From Pseudothioglobus sp905182815 (GTDB taxonomy: Bacteria; Pseudomonadota; Gammaproteobacteria; PS1; Pseudothioglobaceae): a DNA stretch of 64,000 nucleotides. A program made the position numbers and the translations under genes. The notes beneath the pieces were generated by a model. The model saw only the letters and a list, made by a program, of their open reading frames with translations, was not told where the DNA came from and did no database searches. Below are positions 45,473-54,206 of this stretch, in pieces. How positions within the stretch are numbered: position 1 is the stretch's first letter; each line of letters starts with the position of its first letter. The stretch covers positions 868,001 through 932,000 of the forward strand of contig NZ_CP159805.1 in assembly GCF_048087625.1 (NCBI RefSeq). Reading direction: 5' to 3'.

Positions 45473-46533
45473 ATGCCTGTGAGTCAATCCTTGGATTGAG
45501 TCCATACCAAGGTGGAAAACCTATAGATGAGCTTGCTCGAGAATTAGGACTTAAAAATATTACAAAGCTTGCTTCTAATGAAAACCCATTAGGCGTTAGT
45601 AGAGCAGTAAAAGAAGCAGTTTTTAACTCTTTATCAAGCATTAATCGCTATCCTGATGGTAACTGCTTTGAGCTAAAAAAAGCTATCGCTGAGAAGCTTT
45701 CAGTAATGCCAGACATGATTTCACTAGGTAATGGTTCAAATGAGCTATTAGAGCTCATTGCAAGAGTATTTGTATCCAAAAAAACTGATGAGGTGATTTT
45801 CTCTCAGTATGCTTTTGTTGTTTACCCTCTGGTCACTCAGGCCTTGGGAGCTACTGCAAAAGTTTCTCCAGCTAAGAATTATGGCCATGACTTAAATTCA
45901 ATGTTAAGTTTAATAAGTGAAAATACAAAACTTATTTTCGTTGCAAATCCAAATAACCCTACGGGGACCCTTTTAAGTGATGATCAGCTTTATGCCTTCT
46001 TACAAAAGGTCCCTAATAATGTCCCAGTGGTATTAGATCAGGCATATTTTGAGTACTTAAATGTTGATGATCTTGCAATTGACTGGCTTAAGGAATTTGA
46101 TAACTTAATCATTACGCGCTCCTTTTCTAAGGCTTATGGCCTAGCTGGACTTAGGGTTGGTTACTCTGTATGTAGCCCTTTAATTGCAGATTTCATAAAT
46201 CGCGTAAGAGAGCCGTTTAATGTTAACTATACTGCTCAAGTTGCTGCCATTGCAGCGCTTTCAGATGATAAGCATTTAAATGACTCAGTAGAAATAAATA
46301 CTAATGGTTATGAGCAGCTAACGAGTGGATTTGATGCTTTAAAACTCAACTACATTCCATCTCATGCTAACTTTATTGCTGTTGAATTTAATAATGCCAT
46401 GAATATCTACAATGACCTTCTTAAAGAAGGCGTTATTGTCCGCCCAGTAGAGATGAAAGGGTATTTAAGAATTTCAATTGGAACCTCAAATGAAAACGAT
46501 CACCTGCTTAGTGCATTAAAAAAAGTTTTATGA
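45469..46533 (+). CDS. hisC: Histidinol-phosphate / aromatic aminotransferase, HisC type
   Basis: This class II aminotransferase of 354 residues has landmarks LASNENPLGVS, YPDGNCFELKKAIAEK, VANPNNPTGTLLS and the PLP lysine in TRSFSKAYGLAGLRVGY. Set between pheA and tyrA, it is the HisC2-type paralogue and probably transaminates phenylpyruvate and 4-hydroxyphenylpyruvate, with histidinol phosphate as an alternative. ATGA overlaps join it to both neighbours. Confidence 0.93.
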   Translation: MNACESILGLSPYQGGKPIDELARELGLKNITKLASNENPLGVSRAVKEAVFNSLSSINRYPDGNCFELKKAIAEKLSVMPDMISLGNGSNELLELIARVFVSKKTDEVIFSQYAFVVYPLVTQALGATAKVSPAKNYGHDLNSMLSLISENTKLIFVANPNNPTGTLLSDDQLYAFLQKVPNNVPVVLDQAYFEYLNVDDLAIDWLKEFDNLIITRSFSKAYGLAGLRVGYSVCSPLIADFINRVREPFNVNYTAQVAAIAALSDDKHLNDSVEINTNGYEQLTSGFDALKLNYIPSHANFIAVEFNNAMNIYNDLLKEGVIVRPVEMKGYLRISIGTSNENDHLLSALKKVL

Positions 46534-47381
46534 TTAATAAAATTACAATAATTGGAGTGGGCTTAATTGGAGGCTCTTTAGCGAAAGCAATAAAAGAGAA
46601 CAATTTAGCAAAAGTAGTCTTCGGCTTTGGGAGAGACTTAAATCGCTTAGAAGCAGCTCAAAAAGCAAACGTTATTGATCAATTTTCAACCAACTTAGAA
46701 GACGCGATAAATGATTCAGATATTGTAATTATCGCTACTCCTGTAGGCTCTTTTAAAGAGATTCTAAGTGAAATAAAACCTTTTCTAACTAGTAAAATAG
46801 TAATTTCTGATGTCGGCAGTACTAAAACTAATATTGCCTCTATAGTGAGCCAGACGTTAGGGGATTATTCAAATTACTTTATTCCAGCACACCCAATTGC
46901 AGGTAAGGAAAAAAGTGGTTTTGAAGCAAGTGAAGCCACTTTATTTAATAATAGGAAAGTTATTATTACACCTCTTGAGACTAGCAGCCCAGATTCAATA
47001 AATCTCATCCAGAAGATGTGGGAGTGTACTGGTGCAGATGTTGATTTTATGAGTCCTGAATCTCATGATGAACTACTTGGAATGACCTCACACTTGCCCC
47101 ATATGCTTGCTTTCTCTCTTGTTAATTATCTAATTAGTAAAAATCCTAGCGCATCAATATACGCTGCAGGTGGCTTTAAAGACTTTTCTAGGATAGCCTC
47201 AGGTGATGCTGTTATGTGGAGAGACATCTGCATTCAAAACAAAGATCAAATTATTAGCCATATCAAAGGCTACCAAAAAACATTGAACTCCCTTGTTGAT
47301 GCGATTGAAAATGAAAATAGTGATGAATTAGATTTGTTGTTTACTAGCGCTAAAAAAACCCGTGATTCATGGGTAGGGTAA
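46530..47381 (+). CDS. tyrA: Prephenate dehydrogenase
   Basis: TyrA oxidatively decarboxylates prephenate to 4-hydroxyphenylpyruvate for tyrosine. It has 283 residues. The NAD site is IGVGLIGGSLAKAI near the start, followed by SDVGSTK, PAHPIAGKEKSGFEAS and the helical HLPHMLAFSLVNYL domain. Stand-alone, without a mutase or ACT domain. Followed eight bases later by aroA, a pair that is fused in some other gammaproteobacteria. Confidence 0.96.
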   Translation: MINKITIIGVGLIGGSLAKAIKENNLAKVVFGFGRDLNRLEAAQKANVIDQFSTNLEDAINDSDIVIIATPVGSFKEILSEIKPFLTSKIVISDVGSTKTNIASIVSQTLGDYSNYFIPAHPIAGKEKSGFEASEATLFNNRKVIITPLETSSPDSINLIQKMWECTGADVDFMSPESHDELLGMTSHLPHMLAFSLVNYLISKNPSASIYAAGGFKDFSRIASGDAVMWRDICIQNKDQIISHIKGYQKTLNSLVDAIENENSDELDLLFTSAKKTRDSWVG

Positions 47382-47389
47382 TTTAACCG

Positions 47390-48694
47390 ATGGCAAGCTT
47401 TGTAACCTCAAAATGTAGGCCACTAAAGGGTTCTATTAAAGTTCCTGGTGATAAATCAATATCTCACAGATCTATAATGCTTGGATCGATTGCAACTGGA
47501 ATAACTAAGGTGTCGGGATTTCTTCAGGGAGAAGACAGCCTGGCAACTTTAAACTCCTTTAAGGAAATGGGCGTCCAAATTGATAGACAAGGGTCAAATG
47601 TAATTATTAATGGTGTTGGAATGCACGGACTAAAAGAGCCTACAAAACCATTGAATTTAGGAAATTCTGGAACGTCTATTCGCTTAATGTCTGGCCTTCT
47701 GAGCGCTCAAAACTTTGATTCTGAGCTTTGCGGTGATGAATCGCTCTCTATGAGGCCAATGGCTAGAGTTATCGAGCCACTATCTAGAATGGGTGCAGAC
47801 ATTTCTGGTCCTGATTCAAAGCCCCCTCTGACAATTAAAGGTGGTAAAAAATTATCCTCTCTAAACTACACACTACCCGTTGCCTCAGCACAGATTAAAT
47901 CATGCCTACTATTAGCAGGCCTTTATGCAGACGGTGAAACTCATGTTATTGAAAATGGTATATCCAGAGACCATACTGAAAGAATGCTTAGAGGCTTTGG
48001 TTACAAGGTTAATACATCACCTGGTGAAGTCTCTATACTTGGGGGAGGGAGCCTAAAGGCTTGCATTATTGAAGTTCCTAGTGACATATCGTCCTCTGCT
48101 TTTTTTATGGTAGCAGCTAGTATTGCAAAAGAGGCGGATATTACTTTATTGGCTGTGAATGTCAATCCAACCAGAACAGGAGTGATTGATATTCTTCGGT
48201 TAATGGGCGCTAATATTGAGCTTATCAATGAGAGATTGGAGGCTGGTGAACTAATTGCAGACATAAGAATTTGTTCATCAAAACTTAAAGGAATTAAAAT
48301 CCCAGAACGCTTAGTCCCTTTGGCAATTGATGAGTTCCCAGCTATATTTATTGCAGCAAGCTGCGCCGAAGGAGAGACTATCTTAACGGGCGCCAAAGAG
48401 TTAAGAGTTAAAGAATCTGATCGCATTCAAGTAATGGCTGATGGGCTTTCATCATTAGGTATTGAGAATGAAGTTCTTGATGATGGCATTAAAATTGTTG
48501 GCGGCGAATTTAAAGAGCAATTAGCACCAATCAAATCTCATCATGATCACCGCATCTCCATGTCATTTGCTGTTGCATCTGTTAGGTCTAATTTTGAAAT
48601 AAATATTGACGGGGTTGACAACGTAAAGACGTCATTCCCAAACTTTGTAGAGTTAGCGAACTCAATTGGTATGAGTATTATTGAAACTAATTAG
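47390..48694 (+). CDS. aroA: 5-enolpyruvylshikimate-3-phosphate synthase
   Basis: AroA joins shikimate 3-phosphate and PEP in the shikimate pathway. It has 434 residues. Motifs are VPGDKSISHRSIMLGS, LGNSGTSIRLMSGLLS, DESLSMRPM and KELRVKESDRI, then DHRISMSFAV. It ends the pheA-hisC-tyrA-aroA set. In many gammaproteobacteria cmk and rpsA follow aroA; here lepB follows after about 77 bases. Confidence 0.97.
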   Translation: MASFVTSKCRPLKGSIKVPGDKSISHRSIMLGSIATGITKVSGFLQGEDSLATLNSFKEMGVQIDRQGSNVIINGVGMHGLKEPTKPLNLGNSGTSIRLMSGLLSAQNFDSELCGDESLSMRPMARVIEPLSRMGADISGPDSKPPLTIKGGKKLSSLNYTLPVASAQIKSCLLLAGLYADGETHVIENGISRDHTERMLRGFGYKVNTSPGEVSILGGGSLKACIIEVPSDISSSAFFMVAASIAKEADITLLAVNVNPTRTGVIDILRLMGANIELINERLEAGELIADIRICSSKLKGIKIPERLVPLAIDEFPAIFIAASCAEGETILTGAKELRVKESDRIQVMADGLSSLGIENEVLDDGIKIVGGEFKEQLAPIKSHHDHRISMSFAVASVRSNFEINIDGVDNVKTSFPNFVELANSIGMSIIETN

Positions 48695-48771
48695 GTTTAG
48701 TGCTAAGTAGTAATTTAAGTATGTCATCCAACACCTTGTTATAATACGCTTTTTGAAAAATACACTAATCT

Positions 48772-49671
48772 ATGACTATTAATAATGCAGAACCGTTCTT
48801 TGCATGGGACGTACTATCTTGGCTTTTCGTGGCAATGGCTCTTGCAATTGTTATAGTTTTAGCAGACCTTCTCTTATCTAAGAAAAATAACCAAATCAAT
48901 ACTGAGACTTCTGAAAAAACATCAAAAATTGGCAGTTTTTTCTATTTTTTAGTATTTCTAAAATTTTCAAAATCTGAAAAGTATAGTCACAGACCAAAAG
49001 TTGTTCAGTGGTCAATAGAGATGTTTCCAGTATTGTTGCTGGTTTTGGTGTTTAGAGGCTTTATATTTGAGCCTTTTCGTGTGCCCTCAAACTCAATGAT
49101 GCCGACACTTTTAACGGGTGATTTTATTATAGTAAATAAGTTTGATTATGGCCTTAGACTGCCAATAACAAACACAAAACTTGTGGAGTTTTCAAGCCCT
49201 AATAGGGGAGATGTAATTGTATTTAGGTACCCAAATTATGAAAAAACGCCTGGTTACTCTGGGGTAGACTTTATTAAGCGTATTGTCGCTCTTCCAGGTG
49301 ACGTAATTTCTTATAAAAAAGATCAGTTAATAGTTAATGGAAAGTCAGTTGAAGTTAAAAAAATAGGCCCTTATGTTGGTGTGGATTCAGGAAAATCAAT
49401 GAATAATTACAGACTAGTCCGTGAAATTTTTGACTCTTCTGGTCATGACATACTTCTTAATCCAAAAGGTCATTCAAAAGAACTGGTGGAAATTACAATT
49501 CCCCAAGGTCATTACTTTGTAATGGGCGATAACAGGTCTCACAGTAGCGATTCTAGATTTTGGGGCTTTGTTCCAGAAGATTATATAATTGGAAGGGCTA
49601 TTGGAATATGGATGCATTGGGATTGGAATTTTAATACAATGCAGTTTAGTCGAATTGGTGGCTTTGATTAA
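48772..49671 (+). CDS. lepB: Signal peptidase I
   Basis: LepB removes signal peptides from exported proteins. It has 299 residues. Two membrane helices are at about 14-35 and 82-97; the catalytic serine is S108 in VPSNSMMPTL and the lysine K169 in FIKRIVALPGD, with the GDNRSHSSDSRFWGFV box near the end. Classic gammaproteobacterial order is lepB-rnc-era; here the rnc operon begins about 5 kb further on, so the cluster has been split. Confidence 0.96.
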   Translation: MTINNAEPFFAWDVLSWLFVAMALAIVIVLADLLLSKKNNQINTETSEKTSKIGSFFYFLVFLKFSKSEKYSHRPKVVQWSIEMFPVLLLVLVFRGFIFEPFRVPSNSMMPTLLTGDFIIVNKFDYGLRLPITNTKLVEFSSPNRGDVIVFRYPNYEKTPGYSGVDFIKRIVALPGDVISYKKDQLIVNGKSVEVKKIGPYVGVDSGKSMNNYRLVREIFDSSGHDILLNPKGHSKELVEITIPQGHYFVMGDNRSHSSDSRFWGFVPEDYIIGRAIGIWMHWDWNFNTMQFSRIGGFD

Positions 49672-49747
49672 AAAAAAAGCTTACTATGGAAAAAATACTA
49701 CAGATCATTTAAGCTTTAAAGAAATTCTGGATTTTTCAAGCAAGTAA
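49658..49747 (+). pseudogene. Possible remnant of a CobD/HisC-like aminotransferase N-terminus
   Basis: A frame overlapping the end of lepB reads KKKAYYGKNTTDHLSFKEIL and ends DFSSK-stop. The ILDFSS part resembles the LDFSANINP motif at the start of CobD (threonine-phosphate decarboxylase), and the spacing from the preceding G-x-N fits too. It breaks off with TAA exactly where the family continues with NINP. No homologous continuation is visible in the 50 bases before the ctpA terminator. It may be the stump of a deleted B12-related gene or chance. Confidence 0.3.
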
Positions 49748-49757
49748 CCCTTCAAAA

Positions 49758-49793
49758 AATAGCCTTCCATAAGTTTCTTTATGAAAGGCTATT
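49758..49793 (-). terminator. Terminator after ctpA
   Basis: AATAGCCTTCCATAA and TTATGAAAGGCTATT pair with one mismatch around a short loop. On the minus strand the stem is followed by TTTTTT. It begins six bases after the ctpA stop codon. The lepB transcript from the other side would also read into it. Confidence 0.85.
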
Positions 49794-49798
49794 AGTCG

Positions 49799-51160
49799 TT
49801 ATTTCTTATAGATTTTTAGTGCCTTTAAGACATTCATTGCCTCGTGCACAAAATAGTCTTCCTTTAGAAGGTCAACATACTCTTCATCCCTTAAATCACT
49901 AATATTATCTTGTGACTCAATGATTTGTTCAGTAGAGAGATCAGAAGGTGCTACTGGAGCTTCAACCTCTTCAGCAGAGAGAGAATTCTTAAGATCTTTT
50001 TCTTGCTGGCTAAGGTCTATTGAATCTTCATTTTTATCATTTTTAAGAGAGATGTTTTCAAGTTCAATATCAGGCGTTATTCCTTTTCCCTGAATAGACC
50101 TACCCGAAGGCGTAAAGTATCTCGCAGTTGTAAGCTTTAATCCAAAGCCATCTTGTAAATTAAGCACGGACTGGACAGAACCTTTACCAAAAGACTCTTC
50201 ACCCATAATCAAAGCTCTCTTATGGTCCTGAAGTGCGCCTGCAACAATCTCAGAAGCAGAAGCAGACCCTCTATTCATTAATACAACAATAGGAGCACCG
50301 TTAAGAATATCACCAGGCTTTGTTGGGAATGAACTATTAGAGTATGGAGTTCTACCTTCGGTATAAACCACAATACCAGGCTCATCGATGAACAAATTAG
50401 ATATATCAATCGAAGAATCCAAAAGCCCACCTGGATTATTCCTTAAATCAATAATTAAAGAATCAAGCTCGCCTTCATTCTTTTCTACTAAATCTGCAAC
50501 AATAGTTTTCACTAGAGCAGCAGTTGGTCTTTGAAATTGTGCAATTCTTAGGTAGCCAATACCTTCATCCAGTAAGAGTCCTTTTGCCGAGGTGATCGTG
50601 ATAATTTCACGCGTTATTTCAACTACAAAAGGAGCAATATCAGGCCTTCCAATTGTTAGTTTAATGGTGGTTCCTGGGGCACCTCTCATTAGCTTAACTC
50701 CTTCTGCAAGGTTAATTTGGCTTACGTTTTGATCACCAATTTGTAAAATAATATCTCCAGCCTTAAGGCCTGCTCTGTATGCAGGTGTGTCATCAATTGG
50801 GGATACAACCTCTATATACTCACCCTTCGTACCAATGACAATACCAAGGCCACCAAATGCGCCCCTTGTACTTTCACTTAAGTCAGACTGGCCACGTGGC
50901 TCAAGAAAACTAGAGTGTGGATCCAGGCCCTCAACTAAACCTCTTATCGCATTGTTAAACAACGTTTCATCATCAATATCATCAACATACATTAGCTTGA
51001 TTTGAGAGAAAACAGTAGTAAAGGTATTTAAACCCTCAAAGAAAGATGGGGAGTCAAGAGGGGAGTAGTCTTCTTCCTCAGCTAAAGATCCACTTGTAGC
51101 TCCAAAAAAGAGAAAAGCAGAAAGAGCAGTTGATTTAATTAAAGCCTTTGCATTTATCAT
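49799..51160 (-). CDS. ctpA: C-terminal processing peptidase (S41 family)
   Basis: This periplasmic tail-specific protease has 453 residues. Signal peptide at 1-27 (ALSAFLFFGATSGSLA), a helical part, a PDZ domain around 95-175 (GGLGIVIGTKGEYIEVVSPI, YRAGLKAGDIILQIGDQNV), then the S41 domain with IIDLRNNPGGLLD, the catalytic Ser in NRGSASASEIVAGAL and Lys in GEESFGKGSVQ. After about 370 comes an acidic low-complexity tail (EDSIDLSQQEKDLK). It acts on cell-envelope proteins. Confidence 0.95.
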   Translation of the reverse strand: MINAKALIKSTALSAFLFFGATSGSLAEEEDYSPLDSPSFFEGLNTFTTVFSQIKLMYVDDIDDETLFNNAIRGLVEGLDPHSSFLEPRGQSDLSESTRGAFGGLGIVIGTKGEYIEVVSPIDDTPAYRAGLKAGDIILQIGDQNVSQINLAEGVKLMRGAPGTTIKLTIGRPDIAPFVVEITREIITITSAKGLLLDEGIGYLRIAQFQRPTAALVKTIVADLVEKNEGELDSLIIDLRNNPGGLLDSSIDISNLFIDEPGIVVYTEGRTPYSNSSFPTKPGDILNGAPIVVLMNRGSASASEIVAGALQDHKRALIMGEESFGKGSVQSVLNLQDGFGLKLTTARYFTPSGRSIQGKGITPDIELENISLKNDKNEDSIDLSQQEKDLKNSLSAEEVEAPVAPSDLSTEQIIESQDNISDLRDEEYVDLLKEDYFVHEAMNVLKALKIYKK

Positions 51161-51334
51161 AATAAATTTAGTTAGTAATAAAAGTGAGTTGGTAAATTGA
51201 TTTTTATAAGGATTGTACTTGTGTTTTATAAAGTTTAAATGAAGAAACCATGTAGTTTTAAATAAAATATTGCAAATTCATATAATTTTTACTTCTAAAC
51301 GTAATGACTCGACTAAAATTATCACTTACTAATT

Positions 51335-51411
51335 GCGCTCGTAGCTCAGCTGGATAGAGTGTCGGCCTCCGAAGCCGAATGTCGGGTGTTCGAATCACCT
51401 CGAGCGCACCA
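51335..51411 (+). tRNA. tRNA-Arg (anticodon CCG)
   Basis: GCGCTCG at the start pairs with CGAGCGC at the end, followed by an encoded CCA. The D arm (GCTCAGCTGGATAGAGT), the anticodon arm TCGGC-CTCCGAA-GCCGA with anticodon CCG, and the T arm (GGTGTTCGAATCACC) are all complete. It reads the codon CGG, rare in AT-rich genomes. It stands alone, with CCA encoded as in most gammaproteobacteria. Confidence 0.97.
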
Positions 51412-51561
51412 ATTCTAAAAGCTTTCATAACTTTTATTCCGTCTGAAATCCTGTATTTCAACTCTTTATCTAAACAACTTCTAATCTTCATCTAATCTTT
51501 ATTGCTTGTTATTAGAATGTCGTCCGATTGAAAATTACTTATAAATTAATGGAGATAATCT

Positions 51562-51660
51562 ATGGAAACTAAACTCGTTTTATGGACAACTGGATGTATG
51601 GCATTTATGCTTAGCTTTATGTACGCAATGGTTAGTATCATTAGTAGCTTTGTAAATTAA
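51562..51660 (+). CDS. 32-residue single-helix membrane mini-protein
   Basis: ATG at 51562 follows GGAGA at seven bases' distance, a good ribosome site. The product (METKLVLWTTGCMAFMLSFM and then YAMVSIISSFVN) is one hydrophobic helix of about 25 residues with short polar ends and many Met. It looks like a real small membrane protein, such as those attached to respiratory or transport complexes. I cannot name it. Confidence 0.5.
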   Translation: METKLVLWTTGCMAFMLSFMYAMVSIISSFVN

Positions 51661-51825
51661 ATATTGGGGGCTATTAATATTGACTATGAGTTAATAAGCC
51701 CAGGGTCAACAGTTTAAATTATCAACCAAAACTTCTTGACTCTGAATATATAATATACAAGCTCTAATTGTTCGGATGAGCCGTGTTCACTATTAAGCCA
51801 ACTATCTGGATTTAGAAGATTATTT

Positions 51826-52146
51826 ATGAAAGTAGAAAATATAGAAAAGCCTACAACAAAATTTATAGCAACAAAGCTTTTTTGGCTTGGAGTAATTGGT
51901 ACATACATTCTTGCAGGTGTATTACTTAATAGACTTGAAACTAATGCTGGATATGAAGAGCTTAGGTTCACCTCCCTAATTCCAACTCTTTTTTATTTTT
52001 TTATCTTGTTTCTAAGTTACAGGTCTTTTGAAACTCAAGCTGTTAGAACCACTATTTTACAATTTGTGACTCAAATGCTACTTCTCCTTCCTTTAATGGC
52101 TATGTATATGGCGGTAATACTTTTTACTACAAAATTTTCAAGTTAA
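51826..52146 (+). CDS. Small three-helix membrane protein, unknown
   Basis: The 106-residue product has three predicted membrane helices (LFWLGVIGTYILAGVLL; SLIPTLFYFFILFLSY; FVTQMLLLLPLMAMYMAVIL). I do not recognise a family. Its stop codon shares one base with the next ATG (TAATG), so it is co-translated with the Trp-rich protein. The upstream 160 bases hold no other feature I can support. Confidence 0.65.
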   Translation: MKVENIEKPTTKFIATKLFWLGVIGTYILAGVLLNRLETNAGYEELRFTSLIPTLFYFFILFLSYRSFETQAVRTTILQFVTQMLLLLPLMAMYMAVILFTTKFSS

Positions 52147-52361
52147 TGAATAAAGTAAGTTCTAAAAAATTATTTAACAGTAAATGGACGGCAGTTGCAC
52201 CGAGTAATAAAGAAAAACACTTTCTTATTACTGAACTAAGCTTTGATGAAAACAATAACGTAACTCATTGTTTAATAGAGTCAGTAATATCGAATCGAGT
52301 AGAACTTATTAATTGGGAAGATTTAAAGGAGAGTAAACATTGGTTACAAGGCTGGAAGTGA
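52146..52361 (+). CDS. TIGR02450-family tryptophan-rich small protein
   Basis: The 71-residue protein matches the TIGR02450 pattern: SSKKLFNSKWTAVAPSNKEK, then HFLITELSFDE, LIESVISNRVELINWEDL and a final HWLQGWK. Three of its four Trp lie at conserved-looking positions. The function is unknown; it is soluble and probably a small beta barrel. It is coupled to the membrane protein before it, and the Nudix gene follows 13 bases after its stop. Confidence 0.82.
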   Translation: MNKVSSKKLFNSKWTAVAPSNKEKHFLITELSFDENNNVTHCLIESVISNRVELINWEDLKESKHWLQGWK

Positions 52362-52374
52362 AGAAAAATCAACT

Positions 52375-52752
52375 ATGAAAGTTACAGACGTTGTTGCTGC
52401 AATAATCAAGAAAGACAATCTATATTTAGTTACCCAAAGAAATAGAAATAAACACATGGGCCTTAAATGGGAATTTCCTGGCGGCAAGGTTGAGGCCAAT
52501 GAGGCTCTTAAAGAGGCTTTAGCTAGAGAGATATACGAGGAATTAAACATAGATATTAATGTTTATGAAAAGCTTGCAGAGGAAAGCTATAAAGACAGTG
52601 AAATTAACATTGTTCTTCATTACTTTCTTTGCACAATAAAAGATGGTGTTATTAACCTTAATGAGCATGAAGCGATGGAGTGGATAGATAAAACAGATTT
52701 TGATAAATATGATTTCGTTGAAGGTGACGGAAATATTACCTCACTAATTTAA
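52375..52752 (+). CDS. Nudix hydrolase, MutT-like
   Basis: The 125-residue enzyme hydrolyses a nucleoside diphosphate derivative, most likely oxidised dGTP. It begins VVAAIIKKDNLYLVTQRN, typical of MutT. The Nudix box GGKVEANEALKEALAREIYEEL has all the Glu and Arg residues. Its place beside other small genes gives no further clue. Confidence 0.9.
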   Translation: MKVTDVVAAIIKKDNLYLVTQRNRNKHMGLKWEFPGGKVEANEALKEALAREIYEELNIDINVYEKLAEESYKDSEINIVLHYFLCTIKDGVINLNEHEAMEWIDKTDFDKYDFVEGDGNITSLI

Positions 52753-52806
52753 TTGTAATTTAATTAATGCTTTATCATTAATTGCTATGAATCACTTATC
52801 GTACAA

Positions 52807-53283
52807 ATGATCACTATAAAGAAAAGCGCAGTATTCTCAGACTGCCGAAAATACCGATATTCTTTAACAAGATCATGGAATTCAGCAGATGGTTATGTTT
52901 TATTCATTGGATTAAACCCCTCTATTGCAGACGAAACAATTGATGACCCCACATTAATAAGATGTATTAATTTTGCTAAAGACTGGGGGTATGGTGGCTT
53001 AATCATGGTTAATTTGTTTGCTTACATGGCAACCTATCCAATGGAGCTCAAAAAAGTCAAATTACCAATAGGGAAAGATAACAATATGCATATTTTAAAA
53101 AACCTTCAAAAGAGTGAGCTAACAGTTGTAGCGTGGGGTAATGATGGTTATTTCCTGTATAGAGATAAGGAGGTGTTAGAAATTATTAATAAACCAATGT
53201 GTCTAAACATAAATAAATCAGGTCAGCCGTCGCACCCCCTTTATCAAAAGAAAGACCAAGGATTGATCAATTTTATTAACTAG
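52807..53283 (+). CDS. DUF1643 protein
   Basis: This 158-residue protein belongs to DUF1643. Hallmarks are LFIGLNPSIADETIDDPTLI, RCINFAKDWGYGGLIMVNLF, the AYMATYPMEL segment and VVAWGNDG. The family is common in bacteria and phage, and its role is unknown; the NPS-AD-DPT motif suggests a glycosylase/hydrolase-like active site, but this is not established. It is a single gene, 55 bases from mutT-like. Confidence 0.87.
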   Translation: MITIKKSAVFSDCRKYRYSLTRSWNSADGYVLFIGLNPSIADETIDDPTLIRCINFAKDWGYGGLIMVNLFAYMATYPMELKKVKLPIGKDNNMHILKNLQKSELTVVAWGNDGYFLYRDKEVLEIINKPMCLNINKSGQPSHPLYQKKDQGLINFIN

Positions 53284-53417
53284 TTATTTGGCTTATCAAT
53301 AGCCAGTTTGGTACACTAAAACGGCAACATTGCCTATAATCCAATACATAATGAAATATGCTTACAATTCTGAAATTAAACCAACTTAAACGTTACATTT
53401 ATGCGCTCATTTAATCT

Positions 53418-54206
53418 GTGAAATACTTTGTAATTGACCCAGTAATTTTAGACTTAGGAATTGTACAAATTTACTGGTATGGGGTCATGTATCTTTTGGC
53501 ATTTTTAGTAGCCTATTTACTTGCAAAATCTCGCGTTAAATATCACTCTGAATGGAATGTAGGGCATGTTGATGATTTAATTTTTTATGGCGCTTTAGGC
53601 GCTGTACTGGGAGGGCGCTTTGGTTATTTACTTTTCTATAACTTCTCAGTTTTTATAGCAAACCCGTTAACATTTTTTAATTTCCAGAATGGTGGAATGT
53701 CTTTTCATGGCGGCTTCTTAGGCGTTTTGATTGCAATGATTTTATTTAACAGAAAATCAAAGTTTTCTTTTTTTCAAACGACTGATTTTATTGCGCCACT
53801 TATACCACTAGGGCTTGCTTTTGGGAGGATAGGAAACTACATTAATGGAGAACTTTGGGGAAAAATAACAGAGAGCTCATGGGGGGTTTATGCGCCTGAC
53901 CAAAGCGGCGTTTGGGCTCAAAGATATCCTACTCAATTATATGAAGCATTGCTAGAGGGAGTTGTTTTGTTTGTCATATTATGGTTTTTTAGCAAAAAAA
54001 ATCCACCTATTAGATCCACTTCAGCTTTATTTTTGATTTTTTATGGCGCCTTTAGATTTATAATTGAATTTATAAGAGTGCCTGACTCGCATCTTGGCTA
54101 CTTAGCTTTTGAGTGGTTGACAATGGGGCAAGCATTGAGCCTTCCGATGATTCTCATTGGCCTGTATATATTTTATAAATCCTATTATGTAAAAGGGAGA
54201 ACATGA
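53418..54206 (+). CDS. lgt: Prolipoprotein diacylglyceryl transferase
   Basis: Lgt attaches diacylglycerol to the lipobox Cys of lipoproteins such as BamD in this window. It has 262 residues with a GTG start at 53418. Seven membrane helices are apparent. The phosphatidylglycerol-binding signature GRIGNYINGELWG is at about 140-152, with HGGFLG in the loop before it. Its stop overlaps thyA (ATGA). In E. coli lgt-thyA is also a pair. Confidence 0.96.
   Translation: MKYFVIDPVILDLGIVQIYWYGVMYLLAFLVAYLLAKSRVKYHSEWNVGHVDDLIFYGALGAVLGGRFGYLLFYNFSVFIANPLTFFNFQNGGMSFHGGFLGVLIAMILFNRKSKFSFFQTTDFIAPLIPLGLAFGRIGNYINGELWGKITESSWGVYAPDQSGVWAQRYPTQLYEALLEGVVLFVILWFFSKKNPPIRSTSALFLIFYGAFRFIIEFIRVPDSHLGYLAFEWLTMGQALSLPMILIGLYIFYKSYYVKGRT

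Noticed and set aside
51736..51754. TTGACT and TATAAT as a promoter before the 106-residue membrane protein
   Set aside because: Spacing is only seven bases, incompatible with a sigma-70 promoter.
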